The notes beneath the pieces are model-generated. The model did no database searches. It was not told where the DNA came from and saw only the letters and a program-made list of their open reading frames with translations. Positions 17,268 to 23,495 of a DNA stretch of 32,838 nt are shown piece after piece (positions within the stretch are counted from its first letter, which is position 1; every line of letters begins with the position of its first letter). The position numbers and the translations under genes are program-made. The stretch comes from a virus, in the IMG/VR virus record IMGVR_UViG_3300010392_000413, positions 1 to 32,838 of that record; one strand, 5' to 3'.

Positions 17268-18901
17268 GTGCTGCCATCCTCTGCCAGTAGGACATCCGTC
17301 CACTCTGGCTCATATTCCTGTTCATCCTTACGAAGGTACTTCTCACACGCTGCCTGGTACTCTGCCTCGTCCCAGGCCTCGTAAAACTCAGTTGTCTCTG
17401 CCTCTGGCTCCACCTCTCTTTGCCTAGAGAAATGGTGAAGGGAGAACCTCCAGGTGTACAGCATAGCATCACAGAGGTGATTGGGCTGATTGGGGTCCTC
17501 TTTAAGCTTGTTCCGGCGAATGGCAGTCTTCTTGTCCATTCCTCTCAGATCCCACTGCAGGTGCATCATTTCCTCGAATAGGTCCGACCTAGCCAGGATT
17601 TTCAGCTTCTTGTCGTAAAGGTCCGAATTCAGCAGCTCAATGTGGTCTAACTTCTCAGATCTCTCTGCAGCCTCAATAAAGAAGCCATATTGCTTATTCA
17701 GGGTCTCTACGACCATTTTTGCGAGATTGCCGGTATCTGCGACCATAGCTTCGATCTTATCGTCGAATTGGTCCACAACCCTCTTTACAAGGGATGCAAT
17801 CTGCGGGACGATCATATGATTCGCCCGGAAGTCATAAACGTGATATAGAGTGTCTAAATAGGGACTGTAGGCAACTACGACCAAAGCAAAGTCGTCATTG
17901 AAGCCCATGTCCATTCCCATGATGTATTGCCACTCCATATCCTTGGGTAGCCCATGGTCATCGAATTTAGCGCCCTTACCTCGTTGCCAGACCGACCGGC
18001 ACTCCCCAACCCCGCCATCAGTGGCTACAAGGTGGTTGAGGGCATATACCATCGTATCGCCTTGAGATACCCACCTACCTAGCGCCTCTCGTTGCCAAGT
18101 GGGGTTATCATCGCTCCAGCCCTCCCTATTCTTATCATCTAGGAAGTTTGCCCAGATATGGGGGCAATGAACGTTCTGTTCGACCGTCCAGGTGTGTCTG
18201 GACCATCTCCACTTCTTATCTGGGTGCTCTCCCCACCAAACCTCGGGATTTCCGAAAGTCCGGGTCATTAGCCGCCCATGATCGTCTTTTAGGCCTGGAC
18301 AGGTCGCCTCATAGAAGGGTCCGTCCAGAATGTTGCCAGGAGTACCGATGATGCAAATAGTGCCATTTGTATCGTTAGTAGCAGCTCGAAGAATGTCGTC
18401 AACCAGCTCCTGAAACAGATATGTATCAAATGACTTACACTCATCGATCAAAACGAGTTTATAGGCTCCTCCACGGAGCTTTTCGATGTCTTTCATGGTC
18501 TCAGCCCCGTTTAAGAAGATCTGAGACCCATTTGGGAGCAAAATTACGTTATCTGCCCTCTTGTACTCCAGTTTTAGGGCATATTTGCGGTTAAACTCGG
18601 CAAATGGCTCCCAATAGAGCCTTTTTGCACTCCTCAGGGTCAATGTGATGATCGGAATCCGACATCCAGGGTTCTGAAGGGCGCAAATGAGGGCGTAGCA
18701 GATAGCCGTGTAGGTCTTACCGGCTCGTCTAGGGGTAATCAGGCTCTTTCGTCGATCCGGGTCGGTGACAAAGTCCTGTTGCTCCTTAAAGAGGTCTGCT
18801 AGAATAGCTTGCCAGGCGTCTCCATCTCGGATGCCTTGGTCTTTTGCGAGGGCGTTTTGGGCTTTTTGCTTTTGGAAGAGGATTTCTGTTTTTGTGGCCA
18901 T
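17255..18901 (-). CDS. terL: Terminase large subunit (packaging ATPase-nuclease)
   Basis: The 548-residue protein has the two terminase domains. The ATPase has Walker A TPRRAGKT (residues 56-63), Walker B KLVLIDE (148-154) with catalytic Glu154, and a coupling motif IIGTPG (184-189). The nuclease is RNase H-like, with Asp331 in MGMDMGFNDD, Asp389 in AMVADTGN and Asp478 in HLCDAML. It cuts concatemeric DNA and drives it through the portal. The first ATG gives this start. No good ribosome site precedes it, and the gene starts 103 bases inside the upstream gene, so coupled translation is likely. Confidence 0.93.
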   Translation of the reverse strand: MATKTEILFQKQKAQNALAKDQGIRDGDAWQAILADLFKEQQDFVTDPDRRKSLITPRRAGKTYTAICYALICALQNPGCRIPIITLTLRSAKRLYWEPFAEFNRKYALKLEYKRADNVILLPNGSQIFLNGAETMKDIEKLRGGAYKLVLIDECKSFDTYLFQELVDDILRAATNDTNGTICIIGTPGNILDGPFYEATCPGLKDDHGRLMTRTFGNPEVWWGEHPDKKWRWSRHTWTVEQNVHCPHIWANFLDDKNREGWSDDNPTWQREALGRWVSQGDTMVYALNHLVATDGGVGECRSVWQRGKGAKFDDHGLPKDMEWQYIMGMDMGFNDDFALVVVAYSPYLDTLYHVYDFRANHMIVPQIASLVKRVVDQFDDKIEAMVADTGNLAKMVVETLNKQYGFFIEAAERSEKLDHIELLNSDLYDKKLKILARSDLFEEMMHLQWDLRGMDKKTAIRRNKLKEDPNQPNHLCDAMLYTWRFSLHHFSRQREVEPEAETTEFYEAWDEAEYQAACEKYLRKDEQEYEPEWTDVLLAEDGSTWLM

Positions 18902-19101
18902 GGTACAATCTTAATAACGTGATGTAGCGGGACCCAGACATCCTCGTGATTCGGCTCCTCAATGACCAAGAAGGAATACTCATTGATGTACATGTCTACA
19001 TTGGGAAGGGTGACCTTGCTGATCAGCCTTACGAGGCCTTTCCTCGCTCCAAAATCGACATCTGCCGAGAATCTAGCTTCTTTTACCGGGAGTTTCTGCA
19101 T
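18799..19101 (-). CDS. Small protein overlapping terL (100 aa)
   Basis: Residues 1-67 look like a compact beta domain (ARKGLVRLISKVTLPNVDMY and VWVPLHHVIKIVPW). The last 33 residues are a Lys/Ser-rich tail encoded within the start of terL in another frame. It starts 29 bases before the end of the GNAT-like gene. No family is known to me. The domain part looks genuine, while the basic tail may be a consequence of the overlap or a nucleic-acid-binding extension. Confidence 0.6.
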   Translation of the reverse strand: MQKLPVKEARFSADVDFGARKGLVRLISKVTLPNVDMYINEYSFLVIEEPNHEDVWVPLHHVIKIVPWPQKQKSSSKSKKPKTPSQKTKASEMETPGKLF

Positions 19102-19534
19102 AAATAGGTTCCAAATCTTTCCTACGAGCTACTGCTGGGCAGTGAGACCCGTTTTTGAACTTACGACAATCAGGGGTTCTATAGGTGTAAAGGAAGGGTT
19201 GCCCTGAGACCGCCCCAGCTGCCTCTAGGAGCCTGGGAAAGAATCCCATGCCCCGGAGTACCGGCTTTACATAAACGTAGTGTATGACGGGGATGGCGGC
19301 CTCCTCGAAGGCGATAAAGCCAATCTGCGTCTCTGGGTCTTCCGACTCCATGATGAGGATCTGCATCCCCCGGCCCATGAGCTGGTTAACCCCCTCGAAG
19401 AACACCTGGTTGAACAGGTTGTTGGGGACTATACCGGCAAAGGGACTCTTCTTCCATCCTTTGAGCCAGGGGTCTAAGACGAACTTCTTATCGTCGCCGC
19501 CTGGGTCAAATGGTCTTATTTTTACGTTGCTCAT
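19073..19534 (-). CDS. GNAT-like acetyltransferase-fold protein (153 aa)
   Basis: The middle of the protein matches the GNAT core: a strand IGFIAFEEAAIPVIHYVYV (residues 71-89) followed by the acetyl-CoA-binding turn and helix VLRGMGFFPRLLEAAG (92-107), which fits the R/Q-x-x-G-x-G/A motif as R94-G-M-G97. The C-terminal part (YRTPDCRKFKNGSHCPAV) has two Cys and is atypical. It lies in the packaging block between the small-terminase candidate and terL and overlaps both neighbours by 29 bases. Its substrate is unknown. It might modify a host protein or serve structurally in packaging. Confidence 0.65.
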   Translation of the reverse strand: MSNVKIRPFDPGGDDKKFVLDPWLKGWKKSPFAGIVPNNLFNQVFFEGVNQLMGRGMQILIMESEDPETQIGFIAFEEAAIPVIHYVYVKPVLRGMGFFPRLLEAAGAVSGQPFLYTYRTPDCRKFKNGSHCPAVARRKDLEPIYAETPGKRS

Positions 19535-19922
19535 CCCGGTCGTACTCTATTTCTCTGAATCCCCGTAGGAGAGCATACCAGTTGTTCCGACCTAGGGCCT
19601 TTGCCCAATTCAGGAACGCCTCGACCTGCTCCTCCACCGACATGGACTCAGCCATCTTTTCATTCACCTGCTGGATCTTGAGATACATCTGACCAATCGA
19701 GTTAAGACTCTTGACCAGATCCTCCCCTTGCTTTGCCAGCCGGGCATTCCATTCTGGGGGAGTCTCTTCAGTGGAGCCATCAAACATGGCCCTCTCGTGC
19801 CTCTTGATGTGCTCGTCTAGGAGCCTCAACCCTCTAAGGAATGTCTGTTCTAGTTTAGGCCGGTTTCTCCGGTACCTAGCAAACGAATGTGTAAACGTTA
19901 CACTCTCTTCCGTACTCGCCAT
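19506..19922 (-). CDS. Probable terminase small subunit / first late gene (138 aa)
   Basis: The protein is helical and charged throughout. The N-terminal region RYRRNRPKLEQTFLRGLRLLDEHI could be DNA-binding and a central helix pair could oligomerise. No small-terminase family was recognised by motif. The call rests on size, helical nature and being the first gene of the operon containing terL. It starts about 190 bases downstream of a consensus sigma70 promoter. GGTGAT about 8 bases before the ATG may be the ribosome site. Confidence 0.5.
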   Translation of the reverse strand: MASTEESVTFTHSFARYRRNRPKLEQTFLRGLRLLDEHIKRHERAMFDGSTEETPPEWNARLAKQGEDLVKSLNSIGQMYLKIQQVNEKMAESMSVEEQVEAFLNWAKALGRNNWYALLRGFREIEYDRDEQRKNKTI

Positions 19923-19997
19923 ACAACTATCACCAAAATCCTACTTTGTTCTTCGTTCCCTTGTTAGCCCCTTGTTCCTAATAGATTGAACAATAGA

Positions 19998-20051
19998 GGA
20001 CTGAAAGTCCGAATGAGGTTGAAGTAAAAGGCCCGAAGGGACTTGCTTCAA
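19998..20051 (-). promoter_or_regulatory. Structured 5' leader of the late operon
   Basis: Two hairpins lie between the leftward promoter and the first late gene. One is long and stacked: TTGAAG/CTTCAA (20019-20024 with 20046-20051), then AAG/CTT and CCC/GGG with small symmetric interruptions. The second is a 5-bp stem GGACT/AGTCC with a 3-base loop (19998-20010). Neither is followed by a clear U tract. A processing site, attenuator or antitermination signal would fit; nothing in the sequence decides between them. Confidence 0.5.
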
Positions 20052-20095
20052 TGCCTCCAAAAGTACATAAGACTAAACATCAGGAACAAAACCTA

Positions 20096-20123
20096 TTGAC
20101 GTTTCTCTGTATATATATATTAT
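20096..20123 (+). promoter_or_regulatory. Rightward sigma70 promoter candidate
   Basis: TTGACG (20096-20101) and TATTAT (20118-20123) are separated by 16 bases, each one base off consensus. Transcription would start near 20131 and run through the origin into the rightward genes. The -10 overlaps the -10 of the leftward promoter, so both cannot be occupied at once. Confidence 0.6.
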
Positions 20124-20147
20124 ACACACTCCCCTACACCTTGTCAA
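20119..20147 (-). promoter_or_regulatory. Leftward sigma70 promoter, perfect consensus (late operon)
   Basis: Read on the minus strand, TTGACA (20147-20142) is followed after exactly 17 bases by TATAAT (20124-20119): both hexamers and the spacing are ideal. The start would be near 20112, giving a leader of about 190 bases before the first late gene. A promoter this strong in front of structural genes implies tight control by something else, perhaps the nearby operator-like palindromes or occupancy of the overlapping rightward promoter. Confidence 0.85.
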
Positions 20148-20219
20148 GGGTTATTTTACACTATCTCATAAGTCCACAGGTTCCTTGAGCTTTTCCCCTC
20201 CTCGAAGGCGGCTAAAAAG

Positions 20220-20236
20220 GTAGGTATATGTCCTAC
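20220..20236. promoter_or_regulatory. Operator-like palindrome, copy 1
   Basis: GTAGGTATATGTCCTAC has 5-base inverted arms (GTAGG/CCTAC) around an AT-rich centre. A nearly identical copy lies at 20346-20362, and a degenerate relative lies near 20289-20306. The arrangement suggests a dimeric regulator binding next to the divergent promoters. Confidence 0.55.
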
Positions 20237-20345
20237 ACACTCCTGTTATTCCCGTAGGGCGGGTGGGTGGCATCAACTATTATAGGGACTAGGAGACATA
20301 CTACCTATACTTGTCAACATCTGCCCACCTTTTGTCTCCCCTCAT

Positions 20346-20362
20346 GTAGGTATATATCCTAC
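20346..20362. promoter_or_regulatory. Operator-like palindrome, copy 2
   Basis: GTAGGTATATATCCTAC differs from copy 1 (20220-20236) by one base in the centre, with start points 126 bases apart. It borders the AT-rich stretch 20366-20389 on the promoter side of the DnaA boxes. Confidence 0.55.
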
Positions 20363-20413
20363 CCCTTTTCAAATCAAAATTTTGCATAGTCACAGTTCGG
20401 ACGCCCTCACAAG

Positions 20414-20759
20414 TTATCCACAGGGGAAATCCCCTTTAATATCAACCACTTAGCCACCCTTATCCACACCCCATCCACAGCTTATCCACAGGGGCATCCA
20501 TGTCATATGCAAGCCCCATGCCAACGGTGTACCCCACAATACCTAGTGATATCATACACTTAGGCCATGACATCAATGTCATACCACCACGACATCCATG
20601 TCATACCCCTGACATCAATGTCATACCTCCAAGTAGGCGATATCATTGGGCAAATGACAGCAATGTCAGTGTCAAATATGCCACAGAATCGGGCTGAGCA
20701 CCATTCAAAAACCACTTATCCACAGGTAGTCATATCAACCACTTAGCGACTTATCCACA
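20414..20759 (+). repeat. Five perfect DnaA boxes (TTATCCACA)
   Basis: TTATCCACA occurs at 20414-20422, 20460-20468, 20482-20490, 20716-20724 and 20751-20759, all in the same orientation, four of them followed by GG. This is the strongest consensus site for bacterial DnaA. A degenerate CCATCCACA sits at 20471-20479 between two boxes. Five exact copies in about 350 bases cannot be chance in a sequence of this composition. Confidence 0.9.
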
Positions 20760-21028
20760 GGAGCCACTTGAACCCCCTTCATTGGGGTCTGTGGCCCCCA
20801 ACTGAGGACCATTCAACCTGAGGCCCATTCAGGCCCCACTGAGTACAGCAGACCCCACTTAGTGTCCCATTGGCGATTAGCGTCGACCCGGCCCGAGTAC
20901 GGTGGCGGGGGTCGATTGTCCCCATCGCAGGTGGCCGCCTGTACGGCCCGTGGTCGGCTCCAACGGTCGGGGGCGGCTAGGGCCCATGGCAGCCAGTTCC
21001 GCAGTTTCCCAACAATATCAACCACTTA
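20438..21028 (+). repeat. Dispersed repeat ATATCAACCACTTA
   Basis: The 14-mer lies within 20438-20453, 20732-20747 and 21014-21028, with a two-mismatch copy at 20549-20563 and a partial one near 20709-20719. The first two full copies stand beside DnaA boxes. The motif is not palindromic, and all copies point the same way. It may be a binding site for another replication or transcription protein. Confidence 0.6.
20568..20668. repeat. Palindromic iterons TGACAT-N2-ATGTCA
   Basis: Copies lie at 20568-20581 and 20610-20623 (both TGACATCAATGTCA), 20590-20603 (CGACATCCATGTCA) and 20655-20668 (TGACAGCAATGTCA). A half-conserved fifth lies at 20494-20505. The first three are followed by TACC and are centred 22 and 20 bases apart, about two helical turns, so bound dimers would line up on one face. 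This looks like an initiator or repressor array. Confidence 0.75.
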
Positions 21029-21436
21029 CACCGATTCAGCTGAATACACCTCAGGGGCCGAAAAATCGACATCGATGGGCGATTTTGTGTCGATTTCGGT
21101 AGACACGGGGGCCGAGCTTTAGTAGTGTGGTTCTTGTAGCGACATGGCGGGGCCCAACGGGGCCGAGACCCTACGGGGCCGTTTCAGACGATAGGCTAGG
21201 GCCAGCCGATGGGACCCCAACAGATGCTCGGTACTTCGTCCTTAGTGTGGGGGCGACCCGGTTCGCGAGCATAGGCGCTAGGGGCATGACAGCGGATTGC
21301 ACTCTCCGAGTAGGGCAACGAGCTGAAGCATGTAGGTGTAGCGGCATCAACTCCTAATGGTAGGGGCCTTGATAGTGGCGGGGGGCATGTTGCCTCTCCC
21401 CATAGTTGAGACCCAAACATACGGAGATAGAAAACC
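20761..21436. other. Non-coding stretch before the rightward genes
   Basis: About 680 bases without a convincing gene: short open frames here lack ribosome sites and have odd composition. Visible items are CCATTCA repeated at 20701, 20809 and 20825; a TTGGGG/CCCCAA hairpin near 20783-20802; a perfect 12-base palindrome ATTCAGCTGAAT (21034-21045); a strong hairpin at 21058-21099; and five GGGGCC motifs between 21054 and 21180. No good sigma70 promoter for the first rightward gene was seen. Confidence 0.55.
21058..21099. promoter_or_regulatory. Strong inverted repeat in the control region
   Basis: CCGAAAAATCGACA (21058-21071) pairs with TGTCGATTTCGG (21088-21099) in a 12-bp stem with a two-A bulge and a 16-base loop. 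No U tract follows on either strand. It could act as a single-strand origin, a protein site or an mRNA leader structure. Confidence 0.5.
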
Positions 21437-22249
21437 ATGTTCAATCTAGACAACCTAATCAGTGACAGTGACATCGAAACCGCTAGCAAGCCGGAAACGG
21501 TTAGAGCCGGCGGTATCAAACGGTCGCAAGCGCAGGCATTCGCCAATCAAGGCGGACAAGCCGGCTTCTTCGTCAAGGCTGCGCAGGCATGGATGGCCAA
21601 TGATTCGGCCCCTTGCATGTATATCCCAACGGTTGCTTTGCAGCCGGTACTGGTGGCAGCGGTTCAGATGATTGACGCTGAGTGGCCAGTTCAGACCGGT
21701 GAAAAGCTTTCGAGCCTCGCCATGCGGACTTGGCATTCCGCTGAAATCAAAGACCGAGGCAAGGGTATTAATGCCTTGCTAGGCCAGTTGAACGGCTACC
21801 GTCCGGATGGATTCGCTGTTCTGGGATTGCGAGCATTTCGAGCTAGTAATGGCAAGATTGCAATCGTGATTCATGAGCAGACGAAACGAACCAAGAAGCT
21901 CCGAGAGCGACTTGGAGTGTCGGAGAATGCCGGTGATACTGAGTTCGACCAGGCGATTGCGGCGCAAGCTCAAGTCGAATGGGACAAGCTCGAAGGCATC
22001 GCCGATGGCAGCATCGACATCACGCCGAAGAAGGTAACCGAAGAGGGTATCGAATCGGTCACCGTTCGAAAGGCTCACGATAAAGCAGACGCCGATGAGC
22101 TTGAACGAGTCCGCAAGCTCTACGCTGAGAAAGGCGACGAGCTACCCTTTGACGATGACGATTACCTAATCCATACGGACGACGGTGAATTGTACACGTT
22201 GGAGCATAGCGGCGATCTAGTCCACCGAGACGACCTAGTCACTAGCTAG
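21437..22249 (+). CDS. First rightward gene, unknown (270 aa)
   Basis: The gene has a ribosome site (GGAGAT, about 9-12 bases before the ATG) and begins MFNLDNLISDSDIETASKP. The N-terminal part is mixed alpha/beta. Residues 145-160 are basic (EQTKRTKKLRERLG), and the C-terminus is very acidic (DELPFDDDDYLIHTDDGELY). Lying next to the origin with no other candidate, it could be an origin-binding or early regulatory protein, but no helix-turn-helix or nuclease motif is clear. It has more CGA and GAA codons than the small genes that follow. Confidence 0.7.
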   Translation: MFNLDNLISDSDIETASKPETVRAGGIKRSQAQAFANQGGQAGFFVKAAQAWMANDSAPCMYIPTVALQPVLVAAVQMIDAEWPVQTGEKLSSLAMRTWHSAEIKDRGKGINALLGQLNGYRPDGFAVLGLRAFRASNGKIAIVIHEQTKRTKKLRERLGVSENAGDTEFDQAIAAQAQVEWDKLEGIADGSIDITPKKVTEEGIESVTVRKAHDKADADELERVRKLYAEKGDELPFDDDDYLIHTDDGELYTLEHSGDLVHRDDLVTS

Positions 22250-22260
22250 AAAGGTAGAAC

Positions 22261-22374
22261 CATGGGGCCACCGGGAATTAACTCGGTGGTCACTATCAAG
22301 GGCCCAACCATTAACCAGAGTGTGATAGCAGACTACTGGGACCAAGTAAGGAGACAGCATGATTCAACGCATTG
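22261..22374 (+). CDS. Possible 37-aa small protein
   Basis: An ATG at 22261, 7 bases after AAAGG, opens a 37-codon frame starting MGPPGINSVVTIKGPTIN and ending 16 bases inside the next gene. A hairpin (CCACCG/CGGTGG, 22266-22290) lies within its first codons. Spacing and ribosome site favour translation, but there is no homologue I know of, so it may equally be a structured leader for the next gene. Confidence 0.35.
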
Positions 22375-22769
22375 AAGCGTCGCACTGCGACCACAATATT
22401 AGCGATGAGCAGCTAGCCTACATCCTAGGTTCTCTCGATGAGACCGAGGGTGTAGCAATCCGACAAGTAACACTGCCGGACAATCTTGGAACCGTACCAT
22501 GCGGCCTATTCGGGCCAATCATGGGAGATGAACCAGTTACTGAGGACGAAGTTACATACGACGTTCGAGGTGGTAGAACCGGATCATCTAGACTAGTAGC
22601 AAGAGAACCACGACAGGTTAAGACTGTCACGGTTATCTCTGGACCTTATGAAGATAAAGCTTGTGTATTATACACTGCTTTCGGCGGTCCAGCTGCACCT
22701 AGAGAACCATTCGAGGACCCTTGCGCTGAGAGTGTGGAGTTTTGGAAGCTCCACGCCTTAGCAGTCTAA
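22359..22769 (+). CDS. Conserved hypothetical protein (136 aa)
   Basis: A strong ribosome site (AAGGAG) precedes the ATG. The pattern is one I have seen in many bacterial and phage hypothetical proteins: ISDEQLAYILGSL early, CGLFGPIMGDEPVTEDEV in the middle, and VTVISGPYEDKACVLYTAFG then GPAAPREPFEDP near the end, closing with SVEFWKLHAL. The biochemical role of the family is unknown to me. It stands as the second robust gene of the rightward block. Confidence 0.7.
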   Translation: MIQRIEASHCDHNISDEQLAYILGSLDETEGVAIRQVTLPDNLGTVPCGLFGPIMGDEPVTEDEVTYDVRGGRTGSSRLVAREPRQVKTVTVISGPYEDKACVLYTAFGGPAAPREPFEDPCAESVEFWKLHALAV

Positions 22770-22783
22770 CAACCCTAGTTTGG

Positions 22784-22818
22784 TCCTGGTAGTCTGCTAT
22801 TCCACTCGCAACCAGGAG
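22784..22818 (+). promoter_or_regulatory. Hairpin covering a ribosome binding site
   Basis: TCCTGGT (22784-22790) can pair with ACCAGGA (22811-22817), which contains part of the AGGAGAT ribosome site of the 67-aa gene at 22827. The loop is 20 bases. Opening of the stem would be needed for initiation, suggesting translational control. Confidence 0.45.
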
Positions 22819-22826
22819 ATAAGAAG

Positions 22827-23030
22827 ATGAGCGAAGAAACATTGCACAAAGTAATCTATGCTTTCTCAGATGATACACAAGTTTCCCTTACTGGGTGGCT
22901 TGATCACCCTGAGGCATACGATACGATGCTGGAAATATCGAAGAGTGAAGAGTACCCAATAGAGTACTTGAAGCTGCAGAAATACAATCCAGTGGCAGAA
23001 GCTCTAGCTGAATTGAGGACCCTACGATGA
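22827..23030 (+). CDS. Small protein (67 aa), unknown
   Basis: It begins MSEETLHKVIYAFSDDTQVS and is mixed alpha/beta with an aromatic-rich middle (EEYPIEYLKLQKYNP). AGGAG lies 8-9 bases upstream within a possible hairpin. The stop overlaps the next ATG by four bases (ATGA), so the two genes are coupled. No family is recognised. Confidence 0.6.
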   Translation: MSEETLHKVIYAFSDDTQVSLTGWLDHPEAYDTMLEISKSEEYPIEYLKLQKYNPVAEALAELRTLR

Positions 23031-23266
23031 TTAACATCTACAAGGTAACCAACAAGCTCAGTCATGAATGGAACCAAGTTCGAGGCTGCATCGTAGCAGC
23101 CAAGGACGAAAGTATGGCTCTTGACATGGCTGAGTGTGTGGGAGACTGGGATCCCGATGCAGTAGAAGAAGAAGATGCGAGGTTTCACGTGGACATCACC
23201 ATGCTAGGTTATGGTGGTGTCTCCGTGTTACCGCAAGTCTTCATGGTAGACAACACAGGATCGTAA
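23027..23266 (+). CDS. Small protein (79 aa), unknown
   Basis: The protein starts MINIYKVTNKLSHEWNQVRG, followed by CIVAAKDESMALDMAE, which resembles the beta-alpha pattern of small phage proteins carrying an AxDxxxA segment. An acidic middle (DPDAVEEEDARF) precedes the C-terminal strand. It is coupled to the preceding gene by ATGA. An open frame continues after its stop in the +1 frame without an ordinary start codon. Confidence 0.6.
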   Translation: MINIYKVTNKLSHEWNQVRGCIVAAKDESMALDMAECVGDWDPDAVEEEDARFHVDITMLGYGGVSVLPQVFMVDNTGS

Positions 23267-23279
23267 AGGAAACAAAGCA

Positions 23280-23477
23280 ACGACCGAAGCAGAAGCAATC
23301 GTAAAAGCAATCGCCTACCTAAATGACGTGGGCGTTCCTATCCCAATGGGAGAAGGATTAAACGCCAAGAGGGATTGGGACGGTAACATGACTGTTAACT
23401 TCAAGGGCAAAAATCCTGAAGTTGACATTATGATCACTTCGATCATTGTTACCTTTCCTAAGGCTACTGAGAAGTAG
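23280..23477 (+). CDS. Open frame without a standard start codon (about 65 aa)
   Basis: The frame is open from about 23248 to the TAG at 23475-23477 and looks protein-like (EAEAIVKAIAYLNDVGVPIP, then MGEGLNAKRDWDGNMTVNFK). The first ATG or GTG codons fall well inside. AAAGGA at 23265-23270 lies at a normal distance before an ACG codon at 23280. Either ACG starts translation, or the frame is reached by a +1 shift from the end of the 79-aa gene, or a base is missing in the assembly. The coordinates given assume ACG. Confidence 0.4.
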   Translation, partial: TTEAEAIVKAIAYLNDVGVPIPMGEGLNAKRDWDGNMTVNFKGKNPEVDIMITSIIVTFPKATEK

Positions 23478-23495
23478 CTAGGAGCCGTGGAACTT

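Larger units (their letters stand above)
20366..20760. other. Putative replication origin
   Basis: The stretch combines an AT-rich segment (20366-20389, runs of T and A) suited to unwinding, five perfect DnaA boxes on one strand, and a phased array of palindromes between the second and third pairs of boxes. It is non-coding and separates the two divergent gene blocks. This is the architecture of DnaA-plus-initiator origins of plasmids and of lambda-like iteron origins. That replication starts here is inferred; no initiator gene is identified, although the first rightward gene is a candidate. Confidence 0.7.

Noticed and set aside
20494-20668. CRISPR array formed by the TGACAT repeats
   Set aside because: Copies are short, palindromic, only 20-22 bases apart and separated by remnants too short for spacers; no Cas genes other than a stand-alone Cas4-like nuclease.
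20500-21357. Several short open frames in the control region on both strands
   Set aside because: They overlap DnaA boxes and palindromes, lack ribosome sites and contain the repeated motifs as amino-acid repeats, so they are chance frames.
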